Source of the DNA: Ditylenchus dipsaci
Taxonomy: Eukaryota; Nematoda; Chromadorea; Rhabditida; Anguinidae
Assembly (NCBI GenBank): GCA_004194705.1
Contig: SADC01000166.1
Location: 117,482-181,481 of the forward strand
Length of the DNA stretch: 64,000 nt
Reading direction: 5' to 3'
The notes beneath the pieces are model-generated. The model was not told where the DNA came from, did no database searches, and was given only the letters and a program-made list of their open reading frames with translations. This document shows positions 1-11,320 of the stretch, piece after piece. The translations under genes and the position numbers were made by a program. How positions within the stretch are numbered: position 1 is the stretch's first letter; the number at the start of each line of letters is the position of its first letter.

Positions 1-83
1 AATACATATACAAATTGCCTTAAAATTGTACGTGAAGTAATATTTTGTAAAACAAATTGCGTAATTGGTTTTAATCCTACATA

Positions 84-246
84 ACCACTTTGCCGCAGAC
101 ACTTTGCCGCATGACACTTTGCCGCATGACACTTTGCCGCAAGACTCTGTCTGCGGCAAGACACTTTGCCGCAGACAGTGTCTTGCCTCAAAGTTCATGC
201 GGCAAAGTGTCATGCGGCAAAGTGTCTTGTGGCAAAGTGTGACATC
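84..246. repeat. Foldback of iterated TTTGCCGCA words
   Basis: Several copies of ACTTTGCCGCA on the left are mirrored by TGCGGCAAAGTGT copies on the right around a centre near 165. The stretch can fold into one long hairpin. The short open frame read through it is only the repeat. From 247 to about 1140 I see AT-rich sequence with no gene. Confidence 0.8.
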
Positions 247-1164
247 TATCATTTAAAGACCTTAGGTTTCACAACTATGTTTTAAACATTATAACTTACT
301 TTGTTTTAAAAATGTATAACGATAAAAAAATCAGGGCGTTACGGTAATAAAATATGAAAAATAATGCGAGATTTATGATTTTTGACATAAAACATTTATA
401 TTTATAAGAACAGTCTTCTTGCTGCGACAGAAGTGATCATGTGTGGTATAGTACGCTAAATACGGATGTCAGGTCTGTACAAGCGTCTATAGAATGTTGT
501 TTTGAGCAGTTTTAAAAATGAAAAATTGGAGTTAAAATTTAAAGTTAATTAAAAATCGCATATTAGCCATCCCATAAGACCAAACTTTCTGAAACGACTA
601 AAAAAGCTCATTAGATTCCCTTGCTAGATCGAATTTTTCGACTAGTAAGTTTTCGATTTTTTATGACTGGTGGTAAGCTTTCAAGATACTTCTTACCTTT
701 TAAAAAAAACGATTTTACTGCATTTATTATCAATAGACTACAAAAAAAATATTATTTCTAAATACTTTTGACAGGAACTAATGTATTTGTATGAATTTTC
801 TTCGGTTCAATAAAACAACTTTTAAGAAACCGCGCTGCATCTCTGCGGATTGTGGAGTTGAATGTAAGATAGATGACTGGTGGTAAGCCTGGAACTACCA
901 AATTTACTTAAAATATCATCAAAACTTTTTTACCGTGTATATGAAACCAACAAAAGTATTGCAAATGTATAAAAAAACGTTGGGCACAAAATACATCATA
1001 GATACAGAGATGGATGTGGCCACAAAATTTAACATGCTTATTGTGAACACTTGTACGATCATCTAAAACTTGTTTAGTACTAAAAAATAGTACTGCATAA
1101 GGCGAAATTTTAGAAAAAGTCCTCATCTTCAAAAAAGCTTCTATTTTGACTGAATTCTTAGTGA

Positions 1165-1372
1165 GATTCTCACTCCTACAAGGTCATTAGCGTACAAGTC
1201 AGGAGCGGCTCCGAAGGCAAAAACGAGGAGGGCAAAGCACCACGAAAGCAAAAGTCTTACTATGCAGAATTCAAACTGAAGGTCGTCAACTTTGCGAAGG
1301 ACAACGACAAAGCGAGAGCCGTTGTCAAGTTTGGAGTTGATCGAAAGCAAGTGGCTCCACACTTCAAGAAAC
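1165..1372 (+). pseudogene. pogo/Tigger transposase N-terminal helix-turn-helix fragment
   Basis: A plus-strand open frame contains SYYAEFKLKVVNFA, a spacer, then AVVKFGVDRKQVAPHFKKR. The pattern of Y-x-x-EFK-x-x-V, followed by A-x-x-FGV-x-x-x-x-V, is that of the CENP-B-N/Brinker-type DNA-binding domain at the start of pogo/Tigger transposases. No DDE domain follows and the frame ends soon after, so this is a solitary remnant about 1.6 kb from the pogo-type MITE at 2968. A captured host HTH exon is the alternative. Confidence 0.65.
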
Positions 1373-1532
1373 GCGGGCTATGTGTGTTAGATTTGACTGG
1401 AAGTGTTCGTTCATATTTCAGACCTACTTCTAACTGCAGGTGGAAGAGTTTTAAAAAGCGGCCATTTTCATGATAATTTTTTTTCGAAATAAAATAAATT
1501 CAAGCTTTAATCTCTATTAAATGTAAAAATAC

Positions 1533-3657
1533 CATTTTCTGCTTATAAGAAATACGCTTGGTTCCTTTAAGTTTGTAGAACTTGGTGAAAAAAAGTATTG
1601 AAAAGACAATATACAAAGTAGGAACAATTATACAAGTAGCTCCATCCCAGATTAAATGCGTCTGTGCCACATACTGAAAATCGAAAGTTTTTATTTTATG
1701 TCAAAAAATAGAAATTGACTTACATTTCCAGCCTGCTCGTCTCTATACCCCACGAAAGGATTAACGAACCAATTAAAATAGAGCCCAGTAAAGGTGACTG
1801 GCATAATATGAAAAATGCAATAGCTACCCCAGCTAACAAACATTGTATACCAAACGTAGATTCGCCATCCTAAATTTCGATTATTTAAAATATATATTTT
1901 TTAATTTTCTTCTAACAAAAAAAGAATGCTGACTGTGTCCTAGAGTTATTTTCATAAAAGTTCTTTTTTGCATGTTCTTGTAAAGGGTGCCTTATTTTTT
2001 ATTCAGCGAAAAATAAAAACATTTTTACGGTTGTTTAACTCTAAAATGGCTAACCCGGGTACTGTACCAAGTTAGCTTTTATGCATTAAGGTCACTTGTT
2101 TGTTTCTGAGGAAATATAATTTCACTAGTCTCTATAAATAAAAAGCCAAAAAGGTTCATATTTATGGTTTGAAAAATACAATTACCTCCAAAAATCAAAT
2201 CTTCAACTTCCGCTGAGAATATTGCCACACATCTATTGACAACTAAAGTCATTTGGCCAAAACTTTCACACATCCAACAACCTTTAATTCATTTTTATTA
2301 TTTTTTTTAATATTAATTTGATTGGAGTACCCCATGTGTAACATCCCAAAATATACATTAAATTTGGAAATGAACAAAACACTGCTCCAGTTATAGCAAA
2401 ATAGCCATGCACGAAGTCTATATTCCACAATATACAGCAGTCTACAATGCTTAAATAAAACAATAGTTTGTAGCAGGCATTGTTTTTCATGTGGCGATAA
2501 ATAGATATAATGCAAGGAATATACAAAATCTTAATTGCCAATTTTAGTGAGCATTTTTTATTTGAAGTGTTGAAAAAATAGTTTCAAGCGTTTTAATCAC
2601 TTTTAGCGATCAAATATTTTCGTGAACTTAAGCGTCATGATAAAATCTGATCACTATCACCTAGGTGCGAATGCGGATTCTTTGTGAACTTAGTGTTACA
2701 TTCAACACAGTATCTTGATTGACCGTGAGACAGTTGACATTTCACTCAGGTTTTAAAAATTAATGCAACTTTTTGATTTGAAAACAGTGAAATAAGTTGA
2801 AAGTTAAAAATATGATTCCTAAGGTTTTCATCCAAAGGGATATGATAACTTGTAATTTACGATTTCAGATATTTAAATTTATAGTCAGGCGTGAGCTGTT
2901 CAAGATATTAAAGACAAGCGTTTGCTTTTTTGAAAAAAGCAATGTTTTTGTAATTTAAATTTTAATACAGTCTGACCTCGATAAAAGAACACACGAAAAA
3001 GTTAGGTTCTAGTCGATTATCGGAGCACCTTTTTAAATTGCTTTTTTAACTCTAATTTATTTAATGGCATGGAAGATTTTAAAAAAGGTGGTCCCGATAA
3101 CCGACTAGAAGCAAAGTTAGTTCCCGAACTGGGTCCTACACTTTTTCAGCCCGATTTTTTTTTTGATTTTTTTGTCAATTCTCTATCGACAGTCTGGTCT
3201 TGACTATCGCAAAGATAACAATTTTCCCGACCGTTTTGCAAAATTCAACATTTTTCTCTTCTAAAAAGGCAAAACCTCGATAAACGGAGACCCTATTTTC
3301 GAAACAAGTGTCCGTTTTTCGAGTTTTCCCTCTTTAAGAAGGAAAGGTTCTAGGATTTTGAAAAACAATCAGCTAGATCAATATCTTCGCGATAGTCAGC
3401 ACCGGACTGTCGATAAAGTATTGACAAAATATTAATAAATAGGGCTAAAAAGTGTTGTTTCCAGCTGGGGACCGTTTATCGTGGTTCGACTGTACATGTT
3501 AACATTTTAAACCCACGTAATAGATGGTAGTCAATACCAAAACAATACTGCCTTCCACAATATGTTGTCGTTTTTCCAGTGGCACTTCATCTACTGAAAT
3601 ATTGAAGCAAGAATACAACCTTTTGTGTTCTTCTGGATGGAAAATATACAATTCCAT
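1533..3657 (-). CDS. SRT-family nematode chemoreceptor (7TM GPCR), multi-exon
   Basis: A membrane chemosensory receptor of the nematode Srt class. Exon 1 (3657-3517) begins at an ATG and encodes MELYIFHPEEHKRLYSCFN, the Srt N-terminal signature. Exon 2 (2529-2331) reads ILYIPCIISIYRH, then CYKLLFYLSIVDCC and GAVFCSFPNLMYILGC, which are the family TM1-TM3 motifs. Exon 3 (about 2261-2182) has the conserved LVVNRCVAIF. Exon 4 (1869-1724) contains YVWYTMFV and FNWFVNPFVGYRDEQAGN. Exon 5 (1673-1533) has PTLYIVFSILFFTKFY. Acceptors and donors (for example TTTAG before GATGGCG and TTTTCAG before TATGTGG) fit. The last exon is not found below 1533. Exons 2-3 do not join cleanly and may hide an indel. 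A pogo-type MITE sits in intron 1. Confidence 0.85.
2968..3492. mobile_element. pogo-type MITE in intron 1 of the SRT gene
   Basis: It begins TA-CAGTCTGACCTCGATAAA and ends TTTATCGTGGTTCGACTG-TA. The ends are imperfect terminal inverted repeats starting CAGTC and flanked by TA target duplications (2966-2967 and 3493-3494). It has no coding capacity. The end type matches pogo/Tigger and the elements at 19341, 58355 and 58495. Confidence 0.75.
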
Positions 3658-3732
3658 GGCTGTTTTATTTTTTTGAGCAAAACTTGTTATAGTATTCAAA
3701 AATATATAATGGTAGCCTTTGCGAATTCTCAA

Positions 3733-5317
3733 ATTTCACAAAGTAAAGAAAATCATTTAAAAGCGTCTGGCAATTAGATTTTAAGCAGGTGCTTCAAACT
3801 AATAATTTGTTTAATAAAAAGGAAGTTGAGCTTTTTTAGAAAAAAAAGCCAGACTGAACAAGAAATGCCATTCAAACCACGCTTTTGAGGTGATTTAAAA
3901 AGCTTATCCTTTAAAGGCCAAACAAAAATAGTACAAAAATCTTTTTAAGTGCAAAAATATTTTCGAAAGAGTTTAATAGCAACTTTAATGCTAAAAGTAC
4001 TTTTTAATACATTTCGATTTTCAGCAGCATATTTGGTGAGTGTGAAATTCTAAACAAAGTTTTGAAGATAAAGAAAAATAGAAAATAAATTTTAAGGGAG
4101 GAATTTTTCGTTGTCGGCTAAATTTAATTTTTGCTTAATTGTTGCATTTTTCATAATGCTAGTCTCGAACAAAGCAAAATATTTTTCAAGACTACGATCT
4201 CCATCCCTGATTTTAAGTCATTGTTTTGGGTAACGATTGGTGACGTTAAGTATTACAGTTGAGTCAGCTAAAGAAACTTCTAGGAAGCCTAAAATTGCTC
4301 TGAACTACTTATTAGGTTGGCTAATATTTTTCGGACTAGTATGAAAATTCAATGGGGTTCAAGTCTTCAAGACCTTTTTTGGATTTAAAAATTTCGTTTT
4401 GCCCCCGTATTTTATTTTTCCCTGGTGGAGAGGTTTGTTTGATGCTAATTGGGGTTTGGGTAATTACATCCCTATTAACCAACCTCTTACCCAAATTGCG
4501 GCTCTGACCAGAACTCTGTTAATAAAAACAGCTAATGGGTAGCTGTAAAGTTAAAGTTATAAATAAAAAATTGGACACTTGAACACAATCGAATATTTGG
4601 ACGAATCCAAGAAGTTAAAAAAGAGGTTGTCGTAAACTTCAAATTTGAAGAAAAAATTTTTTGACCAATAATTTGAGCTTACGCTTCGAGGAACCGATGT
4701 ATTTTTAATTTCACTAGACTAAAATTTTCAACGGAAGACTAGTAACGCTACTAAAATTTAAGTCAGCTGCTATTGGCCGAGCCCATTTCCAGTTATATAT
4801 TGAAAATTAGTCACCAAAATTTCGTGTTTTGTGCTTATATATAGCTTAATGTTTACTCAGAAAAGTTAAATATCTCGTTTAACTAAAGTTAGTAAAAACT
4901 TAATGTATTCATAAGTGAATTATAATTCAGAAATGTTCAGTAATATAATTAAAATTAGGTGATTCACCTTTCAACTTAATTATTAATTCGACTTAATTCT
5001 TAATTCGACATTAGCCTAAAAAAATCTTTGAAAGATCTATTTGCTTTAGTTAAGCGCAATGAATTTAATAAACAAACTAAATTGAAAAATCAATTAAAAT
5101 TATAGAAAACCAACAATTTTCTAAAAATTTCTTCGTAATTTTTATAGGTCACCTCGAATATATTTAATATATTGGTATTGTATGGCTTTTTAAAGCTAAT
5201 TTTAAAAATGTTTGGGAAGAAATTAATAAATTAATTAATAAATTTATTAATGAAAAAAAATTCTGTAAAAAAGTATCATATATAACTTTAAATTGCAGAT
5301 GACCGGCGCAAAGTTTT
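3733..5317. other. Intergenic, nothing recognised
   Basis: AT-rich sequence between two minus-strand genes. I see no open frame with exon boundaries, no RNA gene and no clear repeat structure. Confidence 0.4.
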
Positions 5318-5838
5318 TCAAATTTCTTCTCTGTAAGTGTCTCTTTCAGGTGAACTTCTCCTTTTTCCTTCCCGAAAAGTTCCGTAAATTTTGAAAAATT
5401 TAGAAAATGGATCTAGAAAAAGATCTAAATCCCAGAGTCTTTCTAATATGCATTTGTATGCCATAGCCATTGATTCTTCACAGTCAGATAGTTCTGGATA
5501 CACACCCTCGGGGTTGGATTCATGGGATATCTAAAAAAATTTTATTTTATTTTTAAACTAAGAAAACAATACTTTTTATTGCGTGGTTCCAGTATAAACT
5601 CGTAATTCATCAATCTCTTCCCAGGTGAAAAGACAGCCCTCGAGTCGATTAAGTTTAAAAAAACACATGTATTTTCTAAATTTTTCAAAATTTGAAGAAT
5701 TTTTCGGAAACACCATACCAAACTCCCAGTTTTTTTTTATTGCACTAGTTGAATCGCTGTCTGAAATCTTCACAAATGCTATCTTGGTGTGGCCTCTGAA
5801 CGTCTTTGTTCTTTTGTGAGCGGTCAGACGGTTAGATT
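5318..5838 (-). CDS. Unrecognised protein, last two exons
   Basis: Exon n-1 (5838-5600) starts after ATTTATAG and is open throughout, including KTFRGHTKIAFVKISDSDS and NWEFGMVFPKNSS, and ends in TTACGA before GTTTAT. The final exon (5530-5318) starts after TTTTTTTAG in matching phase. It contains HESNPEGVYPELSDCEES and RLWDLDLFLDPFSKFFKIYG and ends in EEI and TGA. Phase agreement across the 69-bp intron supports a real gene. The product is mixed acidic/basic with no signal peptide or membrane segment visible in this part. Upstream exons were not found. I do not recognise the family. Confidence 0.55.
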
Positions 5839-5879
5839 CTATAAATCATAGAAAAATTACGTGAACAAAGTTCTCAAAA

Positions 5880-6044
5880 ATTATTGGTTATAATTGGGTT
5901 TGGTACAAGTAAATTTACCGGTAAATTGATTGTAAATTTGCGTAAGTTCATCGGGTGGGATTTACAATCACTAATTTCTAATTTATCCGGAAACGGTAAA
6001 TTTGGATTTTCGGTTGGTCTATTGTCGATTTTTTTGAATAACAA
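5880..6044 (+). repeat. Upstream block shared with 59355-59450
   Basis: The stretch around ACAAGTAAATTTACCGG and AAATTGATTGTAAATTT recurs at 59380-59440 in the same position relative to the 102-bp-type repeats and the MGQS gene. It therefore marks the left side of a duplicated block. Confidence 0.6.
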
Positions 6045-7070
6045 TCAACAAAAAATTCTACAGTTATTTAAGTGTAGTTAACACTTAATAATTAATTTTA
6101 CAAATACGGGAAACCAATGCAGGTTGATAACTGTACGTCGGTGACTGTAGAATTTTAAGTGTATCAAACAACAAATTCTATAGTTATTAAAGTACAGTTA
6201 TCGACTAGGGTGAAACCAATGCAGGTTGATAACTGTACGTTGATGACTGTAGAATTTTAAGTGTATCAAACAACAAATTCTATAGTTATTAAAGTACAGT
6301 TATCGACTAGGGTGAAACCAATGCAGGTTGATAACTGTACGTCGGTGACTGTAGAACTTCTAGCGTCTTAAATAACAAATTCTATAGTTATTAACGTACA
6401 GTTATCGACTAGGGTGAAACCAATGCAGGTTGATAACTGTACGTTGATGACTGTAGAATTTTAAGTGTATCAAACAACAAATTCTATAGTTATTAACGTA
6501 CAGTTATCGACTAGGGTGAAACCAATGCAGGTTGATAACTGTACGTTGATGACTGTAGAATTTTAAGTGTATCAAACAACAAATTCTATAGTTATTAACG
6601 TACAGTTATCGACTAGGGTGAAACCAATGCAGGTTGATAACTGTACGTCGGTGACTGTAGAATTTTAAGTGTATCAAACAACAAATTCTATAGTTATTAA
6701 CGTACAGTTATCGACTAGGCTGAAACCAATGCAGGTTGATAACTGTACGTTGATGACTGTAGAATTTTAAGTGTATCAAACAACAAATTCTATAGTTATT
6801 AAAGTACAGTTATCGACTAGGGTGAAACCAATGCAGGTTGATAACTGTACGTTGATGACTGTAGAATTTTAAGTGTATCAAACAACAAATTCTATAGTTA
6901 TTAACGTACAGTTATCGACTAGGGTGAAACCAATGCAGGTTGATAACTGTACGTTGATGACTGTAGAATTTTAAGTGTAACAAACAACAAATCTATAGTT
7001 ATTAACGTACAGTTATCGACTAGGGTGAAACCAATGCAGGTTGATAACTGTACAGCGGTGACTGTAATAT
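6045..7070 (+). repeat. 102-bp tandem array with an internal inverted repeat, about 10 units
   Basis: The spacing between successive AGAATTTTAAGTG landmarks is about 102 bp. Each unit carries GTACAGTTATCGACTAGGG and, about 27 bp on, GGTTGATAACTGTACGT, so each can form a stem-loop. Units differ at a few fixed sites (AAAGTACAG/AACGTACAG, GTCGGTGAC/GTTGATGAC), and variants are interspersed, which suggests multi-unit exchange. It lies upstream of MGQS copy A. Divergent units occur before copy B (59510-59800), and a single remnant lies at 56800-56880. Confidence 0.9.
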
Positions 7071-7106
7071 TTTGTTAATATTTTTGTTAATCAATTAAGG
7101 CTGTAT

Positions 7107-7527
7107 GTGAATTTCCCCACCAAAAGTGTGAAATTCCTCACCAAATTACTGAATTTCCCCCACCATTTTAAAACGACCATATCTCAGTGTTTTCTTATCA
7201 TTTTTTTATTTTTTTCAGACCAGCATGTAGCCCTACTCTTCTAGTTTCTAATGAGTCATCAAACAAATTGTTAAATTTTAAAAACATTGAGAAAAGTTGG
7301 TTTTTATAAAACAACTTCTTGTTTTATATAAACTATTTTTTCTCAATGTTTTTCAAATTATAACAGTTTGGTTGATGGCTCATTAGAAACTAGAAGAGTA
7401 AGGCTACATGCTGGTCTAAAAAAATAAAAAAATGATAAGAAAATACTGAGATATGGTCGTTTTAAAAATTTGGTGGGGAAATTCAGTAATTTGGTGGGGA
7501 ATTTCACACTTTTGGTGGGGAATTCAA
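7107..7527. mobile_element. 420-bp foldback with GGTGGGGAAATTC ends
   Basis: A long palindrome centred near 7317. The outer arms carry GAATTTCCCCACC-type words three times at each end. The inner arms mirror CTAGTTTCTAATGAG with CTCATTAGAAACTAG. It lies between the 102-bp array and the conserved upstream region of MGQS copy A and is absent from copy B, so it was probably inserted after the duplication. Confidence 0.85.
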
Positions 7528-7928
7528 TTTGATCCATTAATTAATAAAAATTACTAATTTATTGGTATTAGTGAATTAGAAGAGGAAGGGAATAATAAGA
7601 TAAATTTTATGTTTACAAGTAGACTAATTGATCGGTTAATAAAGCAGTGTATGAAACAACTTTACTTATAACTTGTTAAAGTGATTTAAAATCTCCAAGT
7701 CATTATTTTTCATAAAATATTTAAAAAAACCTTGCACTGAATTCGATACGTCATCGAGATATAAGCCTGAAAAAAATCCCAACCCTCGCTTTTTTGTGAT
7801 ATTTTACTAGTTAAGTTTGTGCTTTAAATCGCAAAAGTTTATATTCCGTGCTGTAATCAATAACTTTGAAAACTAAAGTTGCTTTTCAGTTTGACTACTC
7901 GTCGACTTTTATTATTTTTTGTTGAAAC

Positions 7929-8240
7929 ATGGGTCAAAGCCTCGGCAAATCACAGTCCTGCACTAAGAACCTTACTACAGCTATGGATTGCCGCCAAGAA
8001 AAAAAACAGTTCCGAAATGGTACTAATTTTTCATTGCTAAATTTATGGCTAAAATTTTTAGAACTTAATTTTTTCTCAGAATATGGTAATCATTTTACGA
8101 AGGAGTACTGGGGTCGAAATAGAAATGGACACGCCAGTGGTCGTAGAGCAGATAAGGATAGCACCGAATTTCGGATGGTGGAATCGGAAAAGCAGTACAG
8201 AGAAGAAGTTATCCAGAAAAATTGTGAGCTTATGATTTAA
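7929..8240 (+). pseudogene. MGQS gene family, copy A (exons 1-2, truncated)
   Basis: An unknown protein present three times in the window. Exon 1 starts MGQSLGKSQSCTK. The Gly2 context would allow N-myristoylation (inference only). After one apparent indel relative to copy B, its frame would match YYSYGLPPRR. Exon 2 (about 8081-8240) reads GNHFTKEYWGRNRNG, then RRADKDSTEFRMVESEKQY, and ends NCELMI. Sequence up to about 8640 still matches the family's following intron, but exon 3 is missing; a tRNA-like retrosequence and the F-box gene occupy its place. About 300 bp upstream of the ATG are conserved with copy B. Confidence 0.5.
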
Positions 8241-8709
8241 AAAAATTGCAAATCAAATTAAAATCGAAAACATTAGGAGGTTTTGCTTTAGTGTAGGATT
8301 TGTCTTAACCACATATTTTTTATTTCACTATATTCAGCAAATTTTCTTTACTTGTCGAGTGGACTTAACAAATGCTTAAAGGACGTTAACGTCTATGAAA
8401 ACGGTTGCCTTCCGCCAATTCAAACAAATTTCCTAACTATGGAATTCTGTACGGAATTTTTAATTTGGTTTCTAACACAACTGAACCTAAACTTATATTC
8501 TAGGTCATGTTTTGTTAGAAACCAAGCTGAAAAATCCGTACAGAAGTTCAATAATTGGGCGAAAATTTTCCAATTGGCAGGTGACAATCCAGAACGCGTG
8601 ACCATGGTCTTTTAAAACGTTTCCTTTATTTCGACGTCAATTTAAAAAAGTCGGCGCTACCGGAGTATACCAAATTACCCCTAGAACTGCTCAAATAAGC
8701 AAAAAAATA

Positions 8710-8791
8710 TGGTGCCACCACGAGGGATCGAACCTTCACACCATTTTGGGCCAACAGAAACATAACCGCTCACCCACTCCGCCATGGAAAC
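8710..8791 (-). pseudogene. tRNA-derived sequence with 3' CCA and poly-T
   Basis: Read on the minus strand, TGGCGGAGTGGGTGAGCGG resembles a Pol III A box and GGTTCGATCCC a B box. GTTTCCA and TGGTGGC can pair as an acceptor stem (6 of 7 with wobble). The 3' end reads A-CCA followed by ATATTTTTTT. An encoded CCA suggests reverse transcription of a mature tRNA or a tRNA-derived SINE. The anticodon arm does not fold well, so it is not called functional. Confidence 0.5.
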
Positions 8792-8982
8792 CTCTTTTTC
8801 AAACCTAACAAGTAAGTGACTTCCCTCCTTTCTCACCTTTAATTAAATATGAGCTTTTTCTCTAAATTATTTCGGTTTCAGAAAGAATCTTTGACAGTTA
8901 GGAAAATTCAATTTAAATATATTTAAATTGGTGAAACAATTGTTTGTAAGCGTCAATTCTTGTGAAGCTTTCATTTAACACG

Positions 8983-10858
8983 ATGTCTGATGGTGTTTTA
9001 AAGAAACAATCAAAGAAAAAGACAATCAGAGATTCCGATAAATTAGAAGTGGAGCTCAAGCAACGAAAACCTGCAGTAAAGAAGACGAAAAGTAAGGATT
9101 TTAAAAATACTGTATATCTTCTAATAAACCGACACTTTGAGAGTCTTTATCTCTGACCGGAGAAAAATTCAACATCGCTATTCATCACGTTTTCTTAGCT
9201 CCCACGAGCTCTACTGATTCTGCTTTTTCGATTTTAAATTTTTACTCAAAAATCTCGAGATCGACCCAAAATTTCCTGATTTTTGAGGGTTGACATGTCG
9301 CTTTATTAGAAGATTTACGGTCTTACCATCTTTTCTGGTGACCGCCTTCGTCTCTTCTTTCTTTCTTTCTTGGTCATTAATTTAGCATCGGCATTTCTAA
9401 AATTCTGGTCTTAATAATTAAAAGACCCCCAATATGGTGGCCCCTATCAAAGACTACCGATTTTTAAGAGAAAAAATTAAAATTTTTTGAAAAAGCGGTA
9501 GGCAAAATCAGAATCTTTTTGATATTTGAGGCTAGATTAGCTAATCACATTGGCAGCACGGGAACGAACATGAGGGGTACCAGCTTAGTAAGGGTTAACT
9601 GTGCAGTTAAAGTAATTGAAATTAATTTTAGCCTCGAACCTCGATATAGGGGCCACCTTAGTTCTAAAAGTTTAAAAAAATCCGACCCTAGTAGCAAATA
9701 CCCCCCCCCCCCCCACCCAACGATTTTCACTTTTTCAACTCAAGTAAAAAGTACCCAAATTTATGTTCCAGACCCAGAAAAAATGCGTAATACAGTTATT
9801 AGTCAAACTTCCGTACGTTGGTCTACTTCTGAGCCTAGGGCTAAGCTTACACCAGATGTTTAGGAGTAGTTACAGCAGCTTTAAAATAAATAATTTTTTT
9901 GGGGGGGGGGGGCGGAGGGTGTGATTATTTGCTACTAGCGCCTCAAATCCAATATAGTCGGCCTTTAATATAGTGGCACCCTACTCCTGTTTCCTAGAGG
10001 CCACTTTATCGAAGTTGACTGTAATGCTAGCCAAAAGAGTGTTGTTCCTTGCAAATTCTAAATTTGGAAATTCAAGTGCGGCTAAAAACTATTGTGTTAA
10101 AAATATATAACTGAAATTATTTAATTAATAAATAATACAATAATAAAGTAACTGAAATTAATCTTCAATCTGCTGTCCAATTTTTCAGAAAACAAGTCTG
10201 TAAGTCTAAGCACTGAAGTTCTATGCGATGTATTTGTTCTGCTCAACCGAACCAAACTAAACCAACTCATCCGGGTCAATTGCCAGTTCTTTTATGCCAT
10301 CACCCGAAACCTATCCTTCAACTGCCTTCTAGTCAAGCATAGTCTTTCTTGGCACTTTTTCCAGTGCACCGACAAATGCTATATCCACAGCTGGTACGCT
10401 CACAACTCAGTTAAATCCAGAGTACCAGTGTTAGAGCAAAATATGTGCGCTTTGAATCTAGCGAACTGTATCTTAGTGGACCTAAAAATTCTGCCCTGGC
10501 ACATCTGAGACGGCTACTGCCCCTGAAACACGTATGGCATGGTCAGACTCTCAAAATCACTTTGAAAAGAGGATGGACTCAGACTTCTATGACCAAATGC
10601 TGCAAATATTGGTGACTCCTACCAGTGGACCTCTAACACTGCATATGAGAAGACGAGATGTCAAAAGAGCTTCACCGCCATTGCCATTATTTCCAGCATT
10701 GGCTGTTTGTCAAAATGTGGACACTCCATAAGATCTCCTGCACCCTACAGAAATTGGAGTTTTTGCATTGTGGTGGCGGACCACGACTGCTTTATGTGTA
10801 CATGGACTAGTGTTGGAGTGAGGATGAAGCTAATCTGCTGGTTTACTTGATTAAGGAG
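8983..10858 (+). CDS. F-box-like protein of nematode type, two exons, frameshifted
   Basis: Exon 1 (8983-9091) starts at an ATG and is lysine-rich (VLKKQSKKKTIRDSDK), with donor AAAA|GTAAGG. Exon 2 (10189-10858) follows TTTTTCAG in matching phase and opens with STEVLCDVFVLLNRTKLNQL, the 'tEvL.DV...L.R..L' pattern of nematode F-box-like proteins. It continues through NCQFFYAITRNL. After frame changes near 10506 and 10560 it reads LRRLLPLKHVWHGQTLKI, LVTPTSGPLTLHM and LPLFPALAVCQN, then LQKLEFLHCGGG. The donor GGAG|GTAAGT ends the exon, and later exons were not located. Frame changes and one stop (near 10809) could be decay or assembly indels. F-box proteins recruit substrates to SCF ubiquitin ligases. 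Confidence 0.55.
9400..10025. mobile_element. MITE-like insertion with poly-C and poly-G tracts in the F-box intron
   Basis: A poly-C tract near 9701-9715 is mirrored by a poly-G tract near 9901-9912, with CCAATATGGTGGCC and GGCACC-type words near the outer ends. Similar C/G-tract pairs occur near 28105, 41769/41900, 60890 and 62573/62750. Exact ends are not resolved. Confidence 0.35.
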
Positions 10859-10944
10859 GTAAGTTGGCTCTGGTACACAACCTCTTGCTTTTTTCGCCTC
10901 GGCCTCTCCAGTTATTTTTGTCCACTTTTTAGCTATGCATAGGC

Positions 10945-11320
10945 AAGAGTCAAATATCGATTAGCGACAATTTTTGAACAAACTTTTGAAACTTTGATCA
11001 AAAACCACCATTTAACAGTAAAAGTTTTCGGAAAGTAATTCTATCACTACAATTTTTTCTTGTAATTGATTCCGTTGAGATCTGATCAAAATAATTCTCA
11101 TGAGCTAAGATATCCGCTAAAGTTAGGTACTTAAAATATCAATATCTCAGCTCATGAAAATTATTTTGATCAGATCTCAACGGATTCAGATTCAGTAAGA
11201 GATTTAAATGTTAGGGCTGACTTTCCGAAAACTTTTATAGTCGAAATTGTGAATTTATGATCCAAAGTTTGAAAAGTTTGTTCAAAAAGTGTCGCTAATC
11301 ATATTCGCCCCTTTAAAGCA
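10945..11320. repeat. 375-bp foldback
   Basis: The arms TCTGATCAAAATAATT.CTCATGAGCT and AGCTCATGAAAATTATTTTG mirror around about 11125. The outer arms GATTAGCGACAATTTTTGAA and TTCAAAAAGTGTCGCTAATC also match. It lies just after the F-box donor, probably in its next intron. Confidence 0.8.

Noticed and set aside
6045..7070. CRISPR-like array
   Set aside because: The whole 102-bp unit is repeated with no unique spacers.
8710..8791. Functional tRNA gene
   Set aside because: A and B boxes are good but the anticodon stem does not pair and an encoded CCA suggests a retrosequence.
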